Shown: positions 9,944 to 18,853 of the stretch, piece after piece
Numbering within the stretch: the first letter of the stretch is position 1
Layout of the letters: each line of letters starts with the position of its first letter
Assembly: GCF_014595975.1 (NCBI RefSeq)
Contig: NZ_JABWGQ010000035.1
Span: forward strand, 28,182 to 92,181
DNA length: 64,000 nucleotides
Source: Sphingopyxis sp. LK2115
Lineage (GTDB): Bacteria > Pseudomonadota > Alphaproteobacteria > Sphingomonadales > Sphingomonadaceae
Direction: 5' to 3'
Notes under the pieces: generated by a model
The model's input: the letters and a program-made list of their open reading frames with translations, nothing else
Database searches by the model: none
What the model was told of the DNA's origin: nothing
Made by a program: the position numbers and the translations under genes

Positions 9944-10245
9944 TTTCGGTTGGCCATTATCTCGCCGTTTCGGCGGTGCTCTTCACGCTCGGCGTGCTCG
10001 GCATCTTCATCAACCGCAAGAATATCATCGTCATCCTGATGGCGATCGAGCTCATCCTGCTGGCGGTGAACATCAATCTTGTCGCGTTCAGCGCCGCGCT
10101 GGGTGACCTGGTGGGGCAGGTGTTTTCGATGTTCGTGCTGACCGTCGCTGCCGGTGAAGCGGCGATCGGCCTTGCAATCCTTGTTATCTATTTCCGCGGC
10201 CGCGGCACCATTGCCGTCGACGATGCCAACCGGATGAAGGGGTAA
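9940..10245 (+). CDS. nuoK: NADH-quinone oxidoreductase subunit K
   Basis: NuoK is a three-helix subunit homologous to MrpC. The start is GTG 9940, in a GTGA overlap with nuoJ. The 101-residue product has the standard layout: helix 1 [20 protein letters not shown], helix 2 [20 protein letters not shown] with the conserved membrane Glu, and helix 3 [20 protein letters not shown] with the second conserved Glu. The C-terminus DDANRMKG is typical. Confidence 0.97.
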   Translation: MISVGHYLAVSAVLFTLGVLGIFINRKNIIVILMAIELILLAVNINLVAFSAALGDLVGQVFSMFVLTVAAGEAAIGLAILVIYFRGRGTIAVDDANRMKG

Positions 10246-10249
10246 GCCG

Positions 10250-12295
10250 GTGATCCAGGCGATCGTATTCCTGCCGCTGCTCGCGGCGCTTGTCGCAGGG
10301 CTGGGCCAGCGCGCCATCGGCCCCTTTGCATCGAAGCTCGTCACGACAGGTGCGCTGTTCACCAGCTGTGCGCTCAGCTGGCCGATCTTCCTGTCCTTCG
10401 TGACGGGGACCGGTGAGGCCGAAGTCGTTACGGTGCTGCACTGGGTGTCTTCCGGCGCGCTCCAGTTCAACTGGGAGCTGCGCGTCGACACGCTGACCGC
10501 GGTAATGCTCGTCGTGATCACCACGGTGTCGGCGCTCGTCCACCTCTATAGCTGGGGCTATATGGAAGAAGACCCGGACCAGCCGCGCTTCTTCGCCTAT
10601 CTGTCGCTCTTCACCTTTGCGATGCTGATGCTGGTGACCGCGAACAATCTGGTCCAGATGTTCTTCGGTTGGGAAGGCGTCGGCCTTGCCTCCTATCTGC
10701 TCATCGGTTTCTGGTACAAGAAGCCGAGCGCCAATGCCGCCGCGATCAAGGCGTTCGTCGTCAACCGCGTCGGCGACCTTGGTTTCATGCTTGGCATTTT
10801 CGGCACCTTCCTCGTGTTCGGCACCGTTTCGATCCCGGACATTCTGGCCGCAGCGCCGGGCATGGCGGGCAGCAGCATCACCTTCCTGGGGATGCGGCTC
10901 GACACGATGACGATTCTCTGCCTGCTCCTGTTCATCGGTGCGATGGGCAAGTCGGCGCAGCTCGGCCTTCACACCTGGCTGCCCGACGCGATGGAAGGCC
11001 CGACCCCGGTGTCGGCGCTGATCCACGCCGCGACGATGGTGACCGCGGGCGTGTTCATGGTTTGCCGCCTGTCGCCGATGTTCGAGACCGCACCGATTGC
11101 GCTCGGCGTCGTCACCTTCGTCGGCGCCGCGACCTGCCTGTTTGCCGCGACCGTCGGCACGACGCAGTGGGACATCAAGCGCGTCATCGCCTATTCGACC
11201 TGTTCGCAGCTCGGTTACATGTTCTTCGCCGCGGGCGTCGGCGCCTATGGCGCGGCGATGTTCCACCTGTTCACGCACGCCTTTTTCAAGGCTCTGTTGT
11301 TCCTGGGCGCGGGTTCGGTGATCCATGCGATGCACCATGAACAGGACATGCGCTATTATGGCGGCCTTCGGAAACATATACCGCTCACCTATTGGGCGAT
11401 GATGGCAGGCACGCTGGCGATTACCGGCGTCGGGATCGCGGGGGTCGCGGGCTTTGCGGGATTCCATTCAAAAGACGGCATCCTCGAAGCCGCATTTGCA
11501 GCGGGTGGCGGCGGCGTGATTGCCTTCTGGGTCGGCATCTTCGCCGCGCTGCTGACAAGCTTCTATTCGTGGCGCCTCGTTTTCCTGACCTTCCACGGCA
11601 AGCCGCGCTGGGAAGAGAGCGAGCATATCCAGCACGCGGTGCATGGCGAGCATGAAGATCCGTCCGCCGAACATGCGAGCGGCAACCATGCGCCTCACCA
11701 CCGGGACGCGCATGGCGACGGCACGGCGGGTTACCACCCGCACGAGAGCCCGCTGTCGATGCTGATCCCGCTCGGCGTCCTGTCACTCGGCGCGGTGTTC
11801 GCGGGTTACGTCTTTGCGCACCCGTTTATCTATCCGGAAGAGGGCGCAGCCTTCTGGGCGGGCAGCATCGCGTTCGACGAGCATCTGATGCACACCGCTC
11901 ACGAAGTGCCGACCTGGGTGAAGTGGACCCCGTTCACCGTGATGGCGATCGGCCTGTTCCTCGCTTGGAACAGCTATGTTCGCAACACCACGCTGCCCGC
12001 GCGCTTCGTGGCGCAGTTCAGGCTGCTGCACCAGTTTCTTTACAATAAATGGTATTTCGACGAGCTCTACAACATCCTCTTCGTGAAGCCCGCCTTCTGG
12101 ATCGGCCGCTTCTTCTGGAAGAAGGGTGACGAAGGCACCATCGACCGCTTCGGTCCCGATGGCGCCGCGGCGCTCGTCGCCGGGGGGACGCGGCTCGCGG
12201 TCCGGCTGCAATCGGGTTATGTTTATGGATATGCGTTTGTGATGCTGCTCGGTCTTGTCGGCCTCGCCAGCTGGGCCATGGTGAAGTTCCTGTGA
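10250..12295 (+). CDS. nuoL: NADH-quinone oxidoreductase subunit L, His-rich loop
   Basis: NuoL is the distal antiporter-like proton-pumping subunit with a long lateral helix. The start is GTG 10250, 4 bases after the nuoK stop. The 681 residues contain the core antiporter motifs: [20 protein letters not shown] with the key Glu, and [20 protein letters not shown] with its catalytic Lys/His surroundings. Around residues 460-500 a cytosolic loop is unusually rich in His and acidic residues ([27 protein letters not shown]). Similar His-rich loops occur in other alphaproteobacterial NuoL proteins. The C-terminal helix ends [11 protein letters not shown]. The stop overlaps the nuoM GTG. Confidence 0.97.
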   Translation: MIQAIVFLPLLAALVAGLGQRAIGPFASKLVTTGALFTSCALSWPIFLSFVTGTGEAEVVTVLHWVSSGALQFNWELRVDTLTAVMLVVITTVSALVHLYSWGYMEEDPDQPRFFAYLSLFTFAMLMLVTANNLVQMFFGWEGVGLASYLLIGFWYKKPSANAAAIKAFVVNRVGDLGFMLGIFGTFLVFGTVSIPDILAAAPGMAGSSITFLGMRLDTMTILCLLLFIGAMGKSAQLGLHTWLPDAMEGPTPVSALIHAATMVTAGVFMVCRLSPMFETAPIALGVVTFVGAATCLFAATVGTTQWDIKRVIAYSTCSQLGYMFFAAGVGAYGAAMFHLFTHAFFKALLFLGAGSVIHAMHHEQDMRYYGGLRKHIPLTYWAMMAGTLAITGVGIAGVAGFAGFHSKDGILEAAFAAGGGGVIAFWVGIFAALLTSFYSWRLVFLTFHGKPRWEESEHIQHAVHGEHEDPSAEHASGNHAPHHRDAHGDGTAGYHPHESPLSMLIPLGVLSLGAVFAGYVFAHPFIYPEEGAAFWAGSIAFDEHLMHTAHEVPTWVKWTPFTVMAIGLFLAWNSYVRNTTLPARFVAQFRLLHQFLYNKWYFDELYNILFVKPAFWIGRFFWKKGDEGTIDRFGPDGAAALVAGGTRLAVRLQSGYVYGYAFVMLLGLVGLASWAMVKFL

Positions 12296-13845
12296 GCGGG
12301 CTTCCTATCCTCTCACTGATGCTGGCGATCCCGGCGATCGGCGCCATCCTCTGCCTCTATGCCGGGGACCGCAACGCGCGCGCCATTGCGCTCGCGGCAA
12401 CGCTGATCGACTTTGCGCTTGGCGTCGTGCTCTGGGCCAATTTCGATATCGGCGGCGCGCAGTGGCAGTTCACCGAACGCGCCGACCTGTTCGGGCGCTT
12501 CCAGTGGGCGCTCGGCATCGACGGCATGGCGTTGATGCTCATCATGCTCAGCGTCTTCCTGATGCCGCTCTGCATCCTTGCGAGCTGGGACGCGATCAAG
12601 CAGCGCGTCGGCCTTTACATGGCGATGTTCCTGATCATGGAAGTCGTGATGATCGGCGTCTTCATGGCGCAGGATCTGCTGCTCTTTTATATCTTCTTCG
12701 AGGCCGGGCTGATCCCGATGTATTTCATCATCGGCATCTGGGGCGGCGCCAACCGGATCTACGCCGCGTTCAAATTCTTCCTCTACACGCTGCTCGGTTC
12801 GGTGCTGATGCTGATCGCGATGATCGCGATGATCGCCGAAGCGGGGACGACCGACATTCCGACGCTGCTGAACTATGATTTCCCGGCGGGAATGCAGACC
12901 TGGCTGTGGCTGGCCTTCTTTGCCAGCCTCGCGGTGAAGATGCCGATGTGGCCCGTCCACACCTGGCTTCCCGACGCGCATGTGCAGGCGCCGACCGCGG
13001 GCTCGATGATCCTTGCGGGTGTGCTCCTGAAGCTCGGCGCCTATGGCTTCCTGCGTTTCATGATGCCGATGTTCCCTGACGCTTCGGCGCAGCTGATGTG
13101 GCTGGTGTTCGGCCTGTCGATGGTCGCGGTGGTCTATACCAGCCTTGTCGCGCTGGTGCAGAACGACATGAAAAAGCTGATCGCCTATTCGTCGGTCGCC
13201 CACATGGCCATCGTCACCGCGGGGCTCTTTGCCTTCAACCAGCAGGGAATCGAAGGCGCGCTGATCATCATGCTCAGCCATGGCGTCGTGTCGGCCGCGC
13301 TCTTCTTCTGCGTCGGCGTGATCTATGACCGGCTGCACACGCGCGAAATCGACCGCTACGGCGGGCTCGCCGTGAACATGCCGGCCTATGCGCTCTTCTT
13401 CATGCTGTTCACAATGGCGTCGATCGGCCTGCCGGGGACCAGCGGATTCGTCGGCGAGTTTCTGAGCCTGCTCGGCATTTACGAGGCGTCGAGCGTCGTC
13501 GCCTTTGTCTGCACTACGGGCATCATCCTCGGTGCCGCGTACATGCTCTATCTCTATCGCCGCGTCGTGTTCGGCGAACTGACCAAGGACGATGTGAAGG
13601 CGATGCCCGACCTCAATCCGCGCGAATGGGCGATCATGGCGCCGCTCGCCGCCGTGGCGCTGTGGATGGGCGTCTATCCCGAAAGCTTCCTCGCGCCGAT
13701 GCGCGGCGACGTGACCACCGTGGTCGCGCGCCTGGCTCCGGCGAAACCCGCGGGCGATGCGCAGCTTGCCGCGGGCAAGCCCAACGCCGACGCTGCGCAT
13801 GGTGAAACGGCGCACGGATCGAGCCATGCGGGAGGCGTCCAATGA
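12292..13845 (+). CDS. nuoM: NADH-quinone oxidoreductase subunit M
   Basis: NuoM is the middle antiporter-like proton pump of complex I. The start is GTG 12292 in a GTGA overlap with nuoL. The 517 residues include [20 protein letters not shown] with the conserved membrane Glu, [20 protein letters not shown], and the [10 protein letters not shown] segment. About 14 helices are expected. After the last helix (near [16 protein letters not shown]) there is a soluble Ala/His-rich tail ending [10 protein letters not shown], a lineage-specific extension. The TGA overlaps the nuoN ATG. Confidence 0.97.
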   Translation: MSGLPILSLMLAIPAIGAILCLYAGDRNARAIALAATLIDFALGVVLWANFDIGGAQWQFTERADLFGRFQWALGIDGMALMLIMLSVFLMPLCILASWDAIKQRVGLYMAMFLIMEVVMIGVFMAQDLLLFYIFFEAGLIPMYFIIGIWGGANRIYAAFKFFLYTLLGSVLMLIAMIAMIAEAGTTDIPTLLNYDFPAGMQTWLWLAFFASLAVKMPMWPVHTWLPDAHVQAPTAGSMILAGVLLKLGAYGFLRFMMPMFPDASAQLMWLVFGLSMVAVVYTSLVALVQNDMKKLIAYSSVAHMAIVTAGLFAFNQQGIEGALIIMLSHGVVSAALFFCVGVIYDRLHTREIDRYGGLAVNMPAYALFFMLFTMASIGLPGTSGFVGEFLSLLGIYEASSVVAFVCTTGIILGAAYMLYLYRRVVFGELTKDDVKAMPDLNPREWAIMAPLAAVALWMGVYPESFLAPMRGDVTTVVARLAPAKPAGDAQLAAGKPNADAAHGETAHGSSHAGGVQ

Positions 13846-15272
13846 CCGCCGACCTGATGCTCATCTGGCCCGAGCTGATCCTGACGATCGGCGGCCTCGT
13901 CACGCTGATGCTCGGCGCCTTCATGGGCGACCGGCAGGTCGGCATTTACCAGCTCAGCGCGCTGCTCACGCTTGCTGCCGCCGCGGTGGCCGTCGTCGCG
14001 CTGTTCGGCGTCGAGGCGACCGTCTTTTCGGGTACGCTGTCGGTCGACGCTTTCGGCGGTTTTGCCAAGCTGCTCATCTATGCCGCGAGCTTCGTGTGCA
14101 TCCTCATCGCGCCGCGCTTTTTCAGCGGCGGGATGCGCGCCGAATATCCGACGCTGATCCTGTTTGCGGCGCTCGGCATGGGCATCATGGCCTCGTCGCG
14201 CGATCTGATGACGCTTTATGTCGGACTCGAACTCAACAGCCTTGCCGCTTATGTGCTCGCGAGCTTCATGCGCACCGACGAGCGGTCGAGCGAAGCGGGA
14301 CTGAAGTATTTCGTGCTCGGCGCGCTGGCGTCGGGGATGTTGCTCTATGGCATCTCGCTGCTCTATGGCTTCACCGGCACGACCGATTTCGCGGGCATTG
14401 CCGCGGCGATGGGCGACGAGCCGGGTATCGGCCTGATCTTCGGCATCGTCTTCGTGCTTTCGGGGCTGGGTTTCAAGATCAGCGCGGTGCCGTTCCACAT
14501 GTGGACGCCCGACGTCTATGAAGGCGCGCCGACCCCGGTGACGACCTTCTTTGCCAGCGCGCCCAAGGTGGCGGCGATGGCGCTGATGACGCGGATCGTC
14601 GTCGACGCGATAGGTCCCGCGATCGGCGCCTGGCAGCAGATCGTCATCTTCCTCGCGCTTGCCTCGATCATCCTTGGCGCGGTCGGCGCGATCGGACAGA
14701 AGAATATCAAGCGCCTGCTCGCCTATTCGTCGATCAACAATGTCGGTTTCATGCTGATCGGCCTGGCCGCCGGAACGCAGCAGGGGGTCGAGGGCGTGCT
14801 GACCTATCTGCTCGTCTATCTTGTCACCACGCTCGGCGCTTTCCTTGTCGTCCTGCAACTGCGCGATGAGCACGGCAATCAGGTCGAAAGCATCCCCGCG
14901 CTCGCCGGCCTGTCGCAACGGCGTCCCGGACTGGCAGCGGCGCTGTCGGTGTTCCTGTTCAGCCTTGCGGGCATTCCGCCGCTGTTCGGTTTCTGGCCCA
15001 AATATCTTGTGTTCGAGGCTGCTGTGAATGCAGGCCTCGTGCCGCTCGCGGTCGCGGGCATCGTCGCATCGGTTATCGGCGCCTTCTATTATATCGCGAT
15101 CATCAAGACGATGTATTTCGACGATAAATCGGAAGTCGAGGTGACCGGCGGCGGCAATGCCGTCGAGGGCACGATCGTCGCGGCCAGCGCGCTGTGGCTG
15201 TCGGCGGTCGGCTATCTCTTCATTCCGATGCTCGCCGTGGCATCGGCGCACGCCGCAGCGGTGCTGTTCTGA
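13842..15272 (+). CDS. nuoN: NADH-quinone oxidoreductase subunit N
   Basis: NuoN is the third antiporter-like subunit and closes the complex I genes. The 476-residue protein has YVGLELNSLAAYVLASFMR with the conserved Glu, FHMWTPDVYEGAPTPVTTFF, and LLAYSSINNVGFMLIGLAAG. The start is ATG 13842, an ATGA overlap with nuoM. The stop TGA at 15270-15272 is immediately preceded by a C, making a CTGA that may be the start of the next gene. Confidence 0.97.
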   Translation: MTADLMLIWPELILTIGGLVTLMLGAFMGDRQVGIYQLSALLTLAAAAVAVVALFGVEATVFSGTLSVDAFGGFAKLLIYAASFVCILIAPRFFSGGMRAEYPTLILFAALGMGIMASSRDLMTLYVGLELNSLAAYVLASFMRTDERSSEAGLKYFVLGALASGMLLYGISLLYGFTGTTDFAGIAAAMGDEPGIGLIFGIVFVLSGLGFKISAVPFHMWTPDVYEGAPTPVTTFFASAPKVAAMALMTRIVVDAIGPAIGAWQQIVIFLALASIILGAVGAIGQKNIKRLLAYSSINNVGFMLIGLAAGTQQGVEGVLTYLLVYLVTTLGAFLVVLQLRDEHGNQVESIPALAGLSQRRPGLAAALSVFLFSLAGIPPLFGFWPKYLVFEAAVNAGLVPLAVAGIVASVIGAFYYIAIIKTMYFDDKSEVEVTGGGNAVEGTIVAASALWLSAVGYLFIPMLAVASAHAAAVLF

Positions 15273-15994
15273 TCCCGCCGATCGAGCGGATCGCGCAGAC
15301 AGGTTCGACCAACGCCGACCTGCTGGCGCGGCTGGCAGGCGGCGAACATGTCGGCGAGGGGCATTGGCTGGTCGCCGACCGCCAGACCGCCGGGCGCGGC
15401 CGCCTGGGCCGCGGCTGGAACGACGGGCAGGGCAATTTCATGGGCTCGACGGTCGTTCATCTGAAGATCGGCGATCCGTCGGCCGCGACGCTCGCGCTTG
15501 TCGCCGGGGTGGCGCTCGCCAGGACCGTCGCCGCGCTGGCGCCCGATGCCCGCGCCCAGATCAAATGGCCGAACGACCTGCTGGTGGGCGGTGCCAAATG
15601 CGCCGGCATATTGATGGAGCGCACCGGCAATTCGGTGGTGATCGGCATCGGCGTCAACCTTGTCGCCGCACCCGACCTGCCCGACCGCCCCACCGCAACT
15701 CTGTCCACCAAGGGCGCCGTGATCGACCGCGATAATTTCGCGAACGCGCTCGGCATCGCGATGATTGACGCGCTGTGGACCTGGCGGCAGGAGGGGGTCG
15801 CGAGCATCGTGCGCGCCTGGCTGCCGCTGGCGCACCCCGTCGGCACACCGCTGCGCGTGTCCGAACAGGGCATTGACGGCTTTTTCGACGGCCTTGCCGA
15901 CGACGGCGCGCTGCGCTTGCGCCGCGACCACGGGGAGACCATGCTGATTCATGCGGGGGACGTCGAACTCCGTCGCCCGGTGGTTGAAGGATAA
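15269..15994 (+). CDS. birA: Biotin--[acetyl-CoA-carboxylase] ligase
   Basis: This enzyme attaches biotin to the carboxylase carrier protein through a biotinyl-AMP intermediate. It has only the catalytic and C-terminal domains, without the N-terminal DNA-binding HTH of the E. coli protein, so it is a group I ligase and not a repressor. Visible motifs are [14 protein letters not shown] near the N-terminus, the [15 protein letters not shown] loop, and [20 protein letters not shown]. The conserved region begins right after the nuoN stop. The only in-frame candidate there is CTG at 15269 (CTGA overlap); the first canonical upstream start is GTG 15194, which would add 25 arginine-rich residues read through nuoN. 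Confidence 0.9.
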   Translation: MIPPIERIAQTGSTNADLLARLAGGEHVGEGHWLVADRQTAGRGRLGRGWNDGQGNFMGSTVVHLKIGDPSAATLALVAGVALARTVAALAPDARAQIKWPNDLLVGGAKCAGILMERTGNSVVIGIGVNLVAAPDLPDRPTATLSTKGAVIDRDNFANALGIAMIDALWTWRQEGVASIVRAWLPLAHPVGTPLRVSEQGIDGFFDGLADDGALRLRRDHGETMLIHAGDVELRRPVVEG

Positions 15995-15998
15995 CGCC

Positions 15999-16784
15999 AT
16001 GCTGCTCGCGATCGACGTCGGCAACACCAACGCTAAATTCGCGCTGTTTCGCGGCGCCGATCTGCTCGCGCGCTGGCGCATCGCGACCGACGACCGGCGC
16101 ACGGCCGACGAATATATGGTGTGGCTCGACCAGTTGATGCGGATCGAGGGACATCATCGCGGCGACGTTGACGCCGTGATCATTTCGACCGTGGTGCCGC
16201 GCGCGCTGCATAATCTGCAACTGCTGGCTCATAAATATTTCGGCGTCGACGCGCTGATCGCCGGGCGCGACCCGGTGAACTGGGGCATCGCGCTGAAAGT
16301 CGACGAGCCGCAATCGGTCGGCGCCGACCGCGCGGTCAACGCGATTTCGGCACAGGCGGTCGAACCCGGCAAGGACAAGCTGGTGATCAGTTTCGGCACC
16401 GCGACGACGCTCGACCATATCGGCCCCGACGGCGCCTATCTGGGCGGGATCATCGCGCCGGGCGTCAATCTTTCGCTCGAAGCGCTGGTCGCCGCTGCCG
16501 CCAAGCTTCCGCGCATCGCCATCGAGGCACCCGCGAGCGCCAGCGTGATCGGGCGGACGACCGAAAGCCAGATGCTGATCGGCGTCTATTGGGGCTATGT
16601 TTCGATGATGGAGGGGCTGATCGCGCGCATGAAGGCGGAAATCGGCAAGCCGCTCACCGTCGTCGCCACGGGCGGCCTTGCGACGCTTTTCCAGGAACAG
16701 GCCCATCTGTTCGACCGTATCGAACCCGATCTGACGCTGAACGGGCTGATGCACCTTTATTATCAACGAAAGCCAACGACATGA
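15999..16784 (+). CDS. coaX: Type III pantothenate kinase
   Basis: CoaX phosphorylates pantothenate in the first step of coenzyme A synthesis. It belongs to the ASKHA fold family and is not inhibited by CoA. The start ATG 15999 gives [19 protein letters not shown], whose DVGNTN is the nucleotide-binding motif. [16 protein letters not shown] and [20 protein letters not shown] are the other family signatures. The 261 residues are full length. It starts 4 bases after birA, and its TGA overlaps the ATG of the RNase J gene. The open frame from 15951 adds residues from inside birA and is rejected as the start. Confidence 0.95.
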   Translation: MLLAIDVGNTNAKFALFRGADLLARWRIATDDRRTADEYMVWLDQLMRIEGHHRGDVDAVIISTVVPRALHNLQLLAHKYFGVDALIAGRDPVNWGIALKVDEPQSVGADRAVNAISAQAVEPGKDKLVISFGTATTLDHIGPDGAYLGGIIAPGVNLSLEALVAAAAKLPRIAIEAPASASVIGRTTESQMLIGVYWGYVSMMEGLIARMKAEIGKPLTVVATGGLATLFQEQAHLFDRIEPDLTLNGLMHLYYQRKPTT

Positions 16785-18415
16785 CGACTCCGGGCAAGGA
16801 GCTGCTTTTTCTCGCATTGGGGGGATCGGGCGAGATCGGCATGAACGCCAATCTTTACGGCTGCGACGGCAAATGGATCATGCTCGATCTGGGCGTGACC
16901 TTTGGCAGCCACGATTATCCGGGCATCGACATCGTCATGCCCGACCTGGAGTTTATCGAGGACCGCAGGAACGACCTCCTGGGCATCATCCTGACGCACG
17001 GGCACGAGGATCATATCGGGGCGATCCCCTATCTCGCCGCCGATCTTGGCGTGCCGCTCTATGCCAACCGTTTCACCGCGGGGCTGATCGCGCACAAGCT
17101 TGCCGAAGAGGGGCTGGAGAATGAGGTCGAGATCAAGGTCGTCGACATCGACGACAATTTCCGCATCGGCCCCTTTGGCATTCGCATGGTCCCGCTTGCG
17201 CACTCGATCCTCGAAATGAGCGCGGTGGTGATCGATACGCCCTATGGCCGCATTTTTCACACCGGCGACTGGAAACTCGACGAAGAACCGATCCTGGGCG
17301 TGCCCGCGACCGCCGCGGCGCTCAGCGCGATCGGCGACGAGGGCGTCGATTTCCTCGTGTGCGATTCGACCAACGCCTTCAACGCCGAAGAATCGGGAAG
17401 CGAAGGCGCGCTGCGCAAAGGATTGGAGCAGGCCGTCGGCGCGGCGAAGGGCAGGGTGGTCGTCACCACCTTTGCCTCCAACGCGGCGCGGCTTGCGACA
17501 TTGGGCGACGTCGCGCGGGCGACCGGGCGCAGCCTCTGCGTCGCGGGGCGCTCGCTCGACCGCATCCTCGGCGTTGCGCGTTCGGTCGGCTATCTGAAGG
17601 ATTTCCCGCCGACGGTCGATTTCGACGAGGCGATGCGCCTGCCGCGCGACAAGCTGATGGTGATCGCGACCGGGGGACAGGGCGAACCGCGGGCGGCGCT
17701 TGCGCGCATGGCCGGCGACAGCCACCAGATCAAGCTGGAGGCGGGCGACACCGTCGTCTTTTCGTCGAAACAGATCCCCGGCAACGAGGTCGCGATCGGG
17801 CGGATCATGAACCAGCTCGCGGCAAAGGATGTGCTGACCGTCACCGAAAAACAGGCGCACATCCATGTCAGCGGTCATCCCGGCAAACCCGAACTGGCCG
17901 CGCTCTATGGCTGGCTGCGCCCGAAGCTGGTGGTGCCCGTCCATGGCGAAATCCGCCACATGCATGAACAGGCACGCTTCGCGCTCGAAAAGGGCGTGCC
18001 GGGCGCGCTGGTGCAGGAAAATGGCGACCTCTGCCGTCTGGCGCCGGGGCCGGCACATATCGTCGAGCGCGTGCGCGCGGGGCGGCTGGTCCTCGACGGC
18101 GACGTCATCCTGCCCGCCGACGGCGAAACGATGAACGAACGGCGCAAGCTGGCGCTCAACGGTCATATCACCGTCGCGGCGATCTTTTCGGGCAGGCGCT
18201 TCGTCGACAGCGCGATCAGCTATCGCGGCGTACCGGTCGAGGATGAGCGCGCGGCTTTCGTCGACGAAATGCGCGAAGCCGCCGAACAGGCCGCGACCGG
18301 CCCCGCGCGCGACGAGGAAAAGCTGCGCGAAGCGATCCGCCTCGGCGTCCGGCGGATCGCGACCGACTGGACGGGGAAGAAGCCGGTGGTCGATGTGATG
18401 ATCGTCGAGATTTGA
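16781..18415 (+). CDS. rnj: Ribonuclease J
   Basis: This is a zinc-dependent beta-CASP ribonuclease with endo- and 5'-exonuclease activity, acting in RNA decay and rRNA maturation. The start is ATG 16781 ([20 protein letters not shown]). The metallo-beta-lactamase core shows [20 protein letters not shown] with the HxHxDH metal motif around residue 70, then [20 protein letters not shown] and [11 protein letters not shown]. The beta-CASP part includes [20 protein letters not shown] and [27 protein letters not shown] is motif C, and [18 protein letters not shown] follows. The C-terminal domain is complete, giving 544 residues. birA-coaX-rnj downstream of nuo is a familiar alphaproteobacterial order. 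Confidence 0.95.
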   Translation: MTTPGKELLFLALGGSGEIGMNANLYGCDGKWIMLDLGVTFGSHDYPGIDIVMPDLEFIEDRRNDLLGIILTHGHEDHIGAIPYLAADLGVPLYANRFTAGLIAHKLAEEGLENEVEIKVVDIDDNFRIGPFGIRMVPLAHSILEMSAVVIDTPYGRIFHTGDWKLDEEPILGVPATAAALSAIGDEGVDFLVCDSTNAFNAEESGSEGALRKGLEQAVGAAKGRVVVTTFASNAARLATLGDVARATGRSLCVAGRSLDRILGVARSVGYLKDFPPTVDFDEAMRLPRDKLMVIATGGQGEPRAALARMAGDSHQIKLEAGDTVVFSSKQIPGNEVAIGRIMNQLAAKDVLTVTEKQAHIHVSGHPGKPELAALYGWLRPKLVVPVHGEIRHMHEQARFALEKGVPGALVQENGDLCRLAPGPAHIVERVRAGRLVLDGDVILPADGETMNERRKLALNGHITVAAIFSGRRFVDSAISYRGVPVEDERAAFVDEMREAAEQAATGPARDEEKLREAIRLGVRRIATDWTGKKPVVDVMIVEI

Positions 18416-18425
18416 GGATCGGCCG

Positions 18426-18686
18426 ATGAAATGGACCTCTGCGCTTGCAATCTTCACGCTCTTCTGGGTGTTCAGCGCCTTTTTCGTGTTGCCCTTTCAC
18501 GGACGCCGCGCGAGCGATGACGCCGAGCCGCTGGTCGCGGGGCAGGATCGCGGCGCCCCGGCGCGCTTTCGTCCGGGGCGCGTGCTGCTCCAGATGACGA
18601 TCGTCGCGGCGGTGGCCTTTGTGATTTATTACGTCGCCTATGTGAACGGCTGGGCCGATCCCGATGTGCTGACCGGGCGCGCGTGA
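18426..18686 (+). CDS. DUF1467 family membrane protein
   Basis: This 86-residue protein has two membrane helices: residues ~5-25 (LAIFTLFWVFSAFFVLPFHG) and ~54-75 (LLQMTIVAAVAFVIYYVAYV). FWVFSAFFVLPFHG followed by an acidic loop matches my memory of the alphaproteobacterial DUF1467 family, often found after rnj. It starts 10 bases after the RNase J stop and is the last gene of the long operon. Function is unknown. The next 167 bases hold no gene and no clear terminator; a palindromic stretch (CGGCGATCGCCG near 18796) is the only structure I noticed. Confidence 0.85.
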   Translation: MKWTSALAIFTLFWVFSAFFVLPFHGRRASDDAEPLVAGQDRGAPARFRPGRVLLQMTIVAAVAFVIYYVAYVNGWADPDVLTGRA

Positions 18687-18853
18687 GTTCGGGGTAAGCA
18701 CCGACGATAGCGGTTGCCTTATTGGAGGGGATTCGAGACGACCACCCCTTTCCGTTCACATCGCGCGAAGTCGAGACCCCAATGGATTGAAGCGACGGCG
18801 ATCGCCGCTTCCGGCCGAAAGCTGCGGTCAGCCGACAGGAGGGAGCGAACCGG

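Noticed and set aside
18687..18853. Possible terminator or small gene after the DUF1467 gene
   Set aside because: The palindrome CGGCGATCGCCG has no T-run on either side, and the open frames crossing it lack starts and conserved character.
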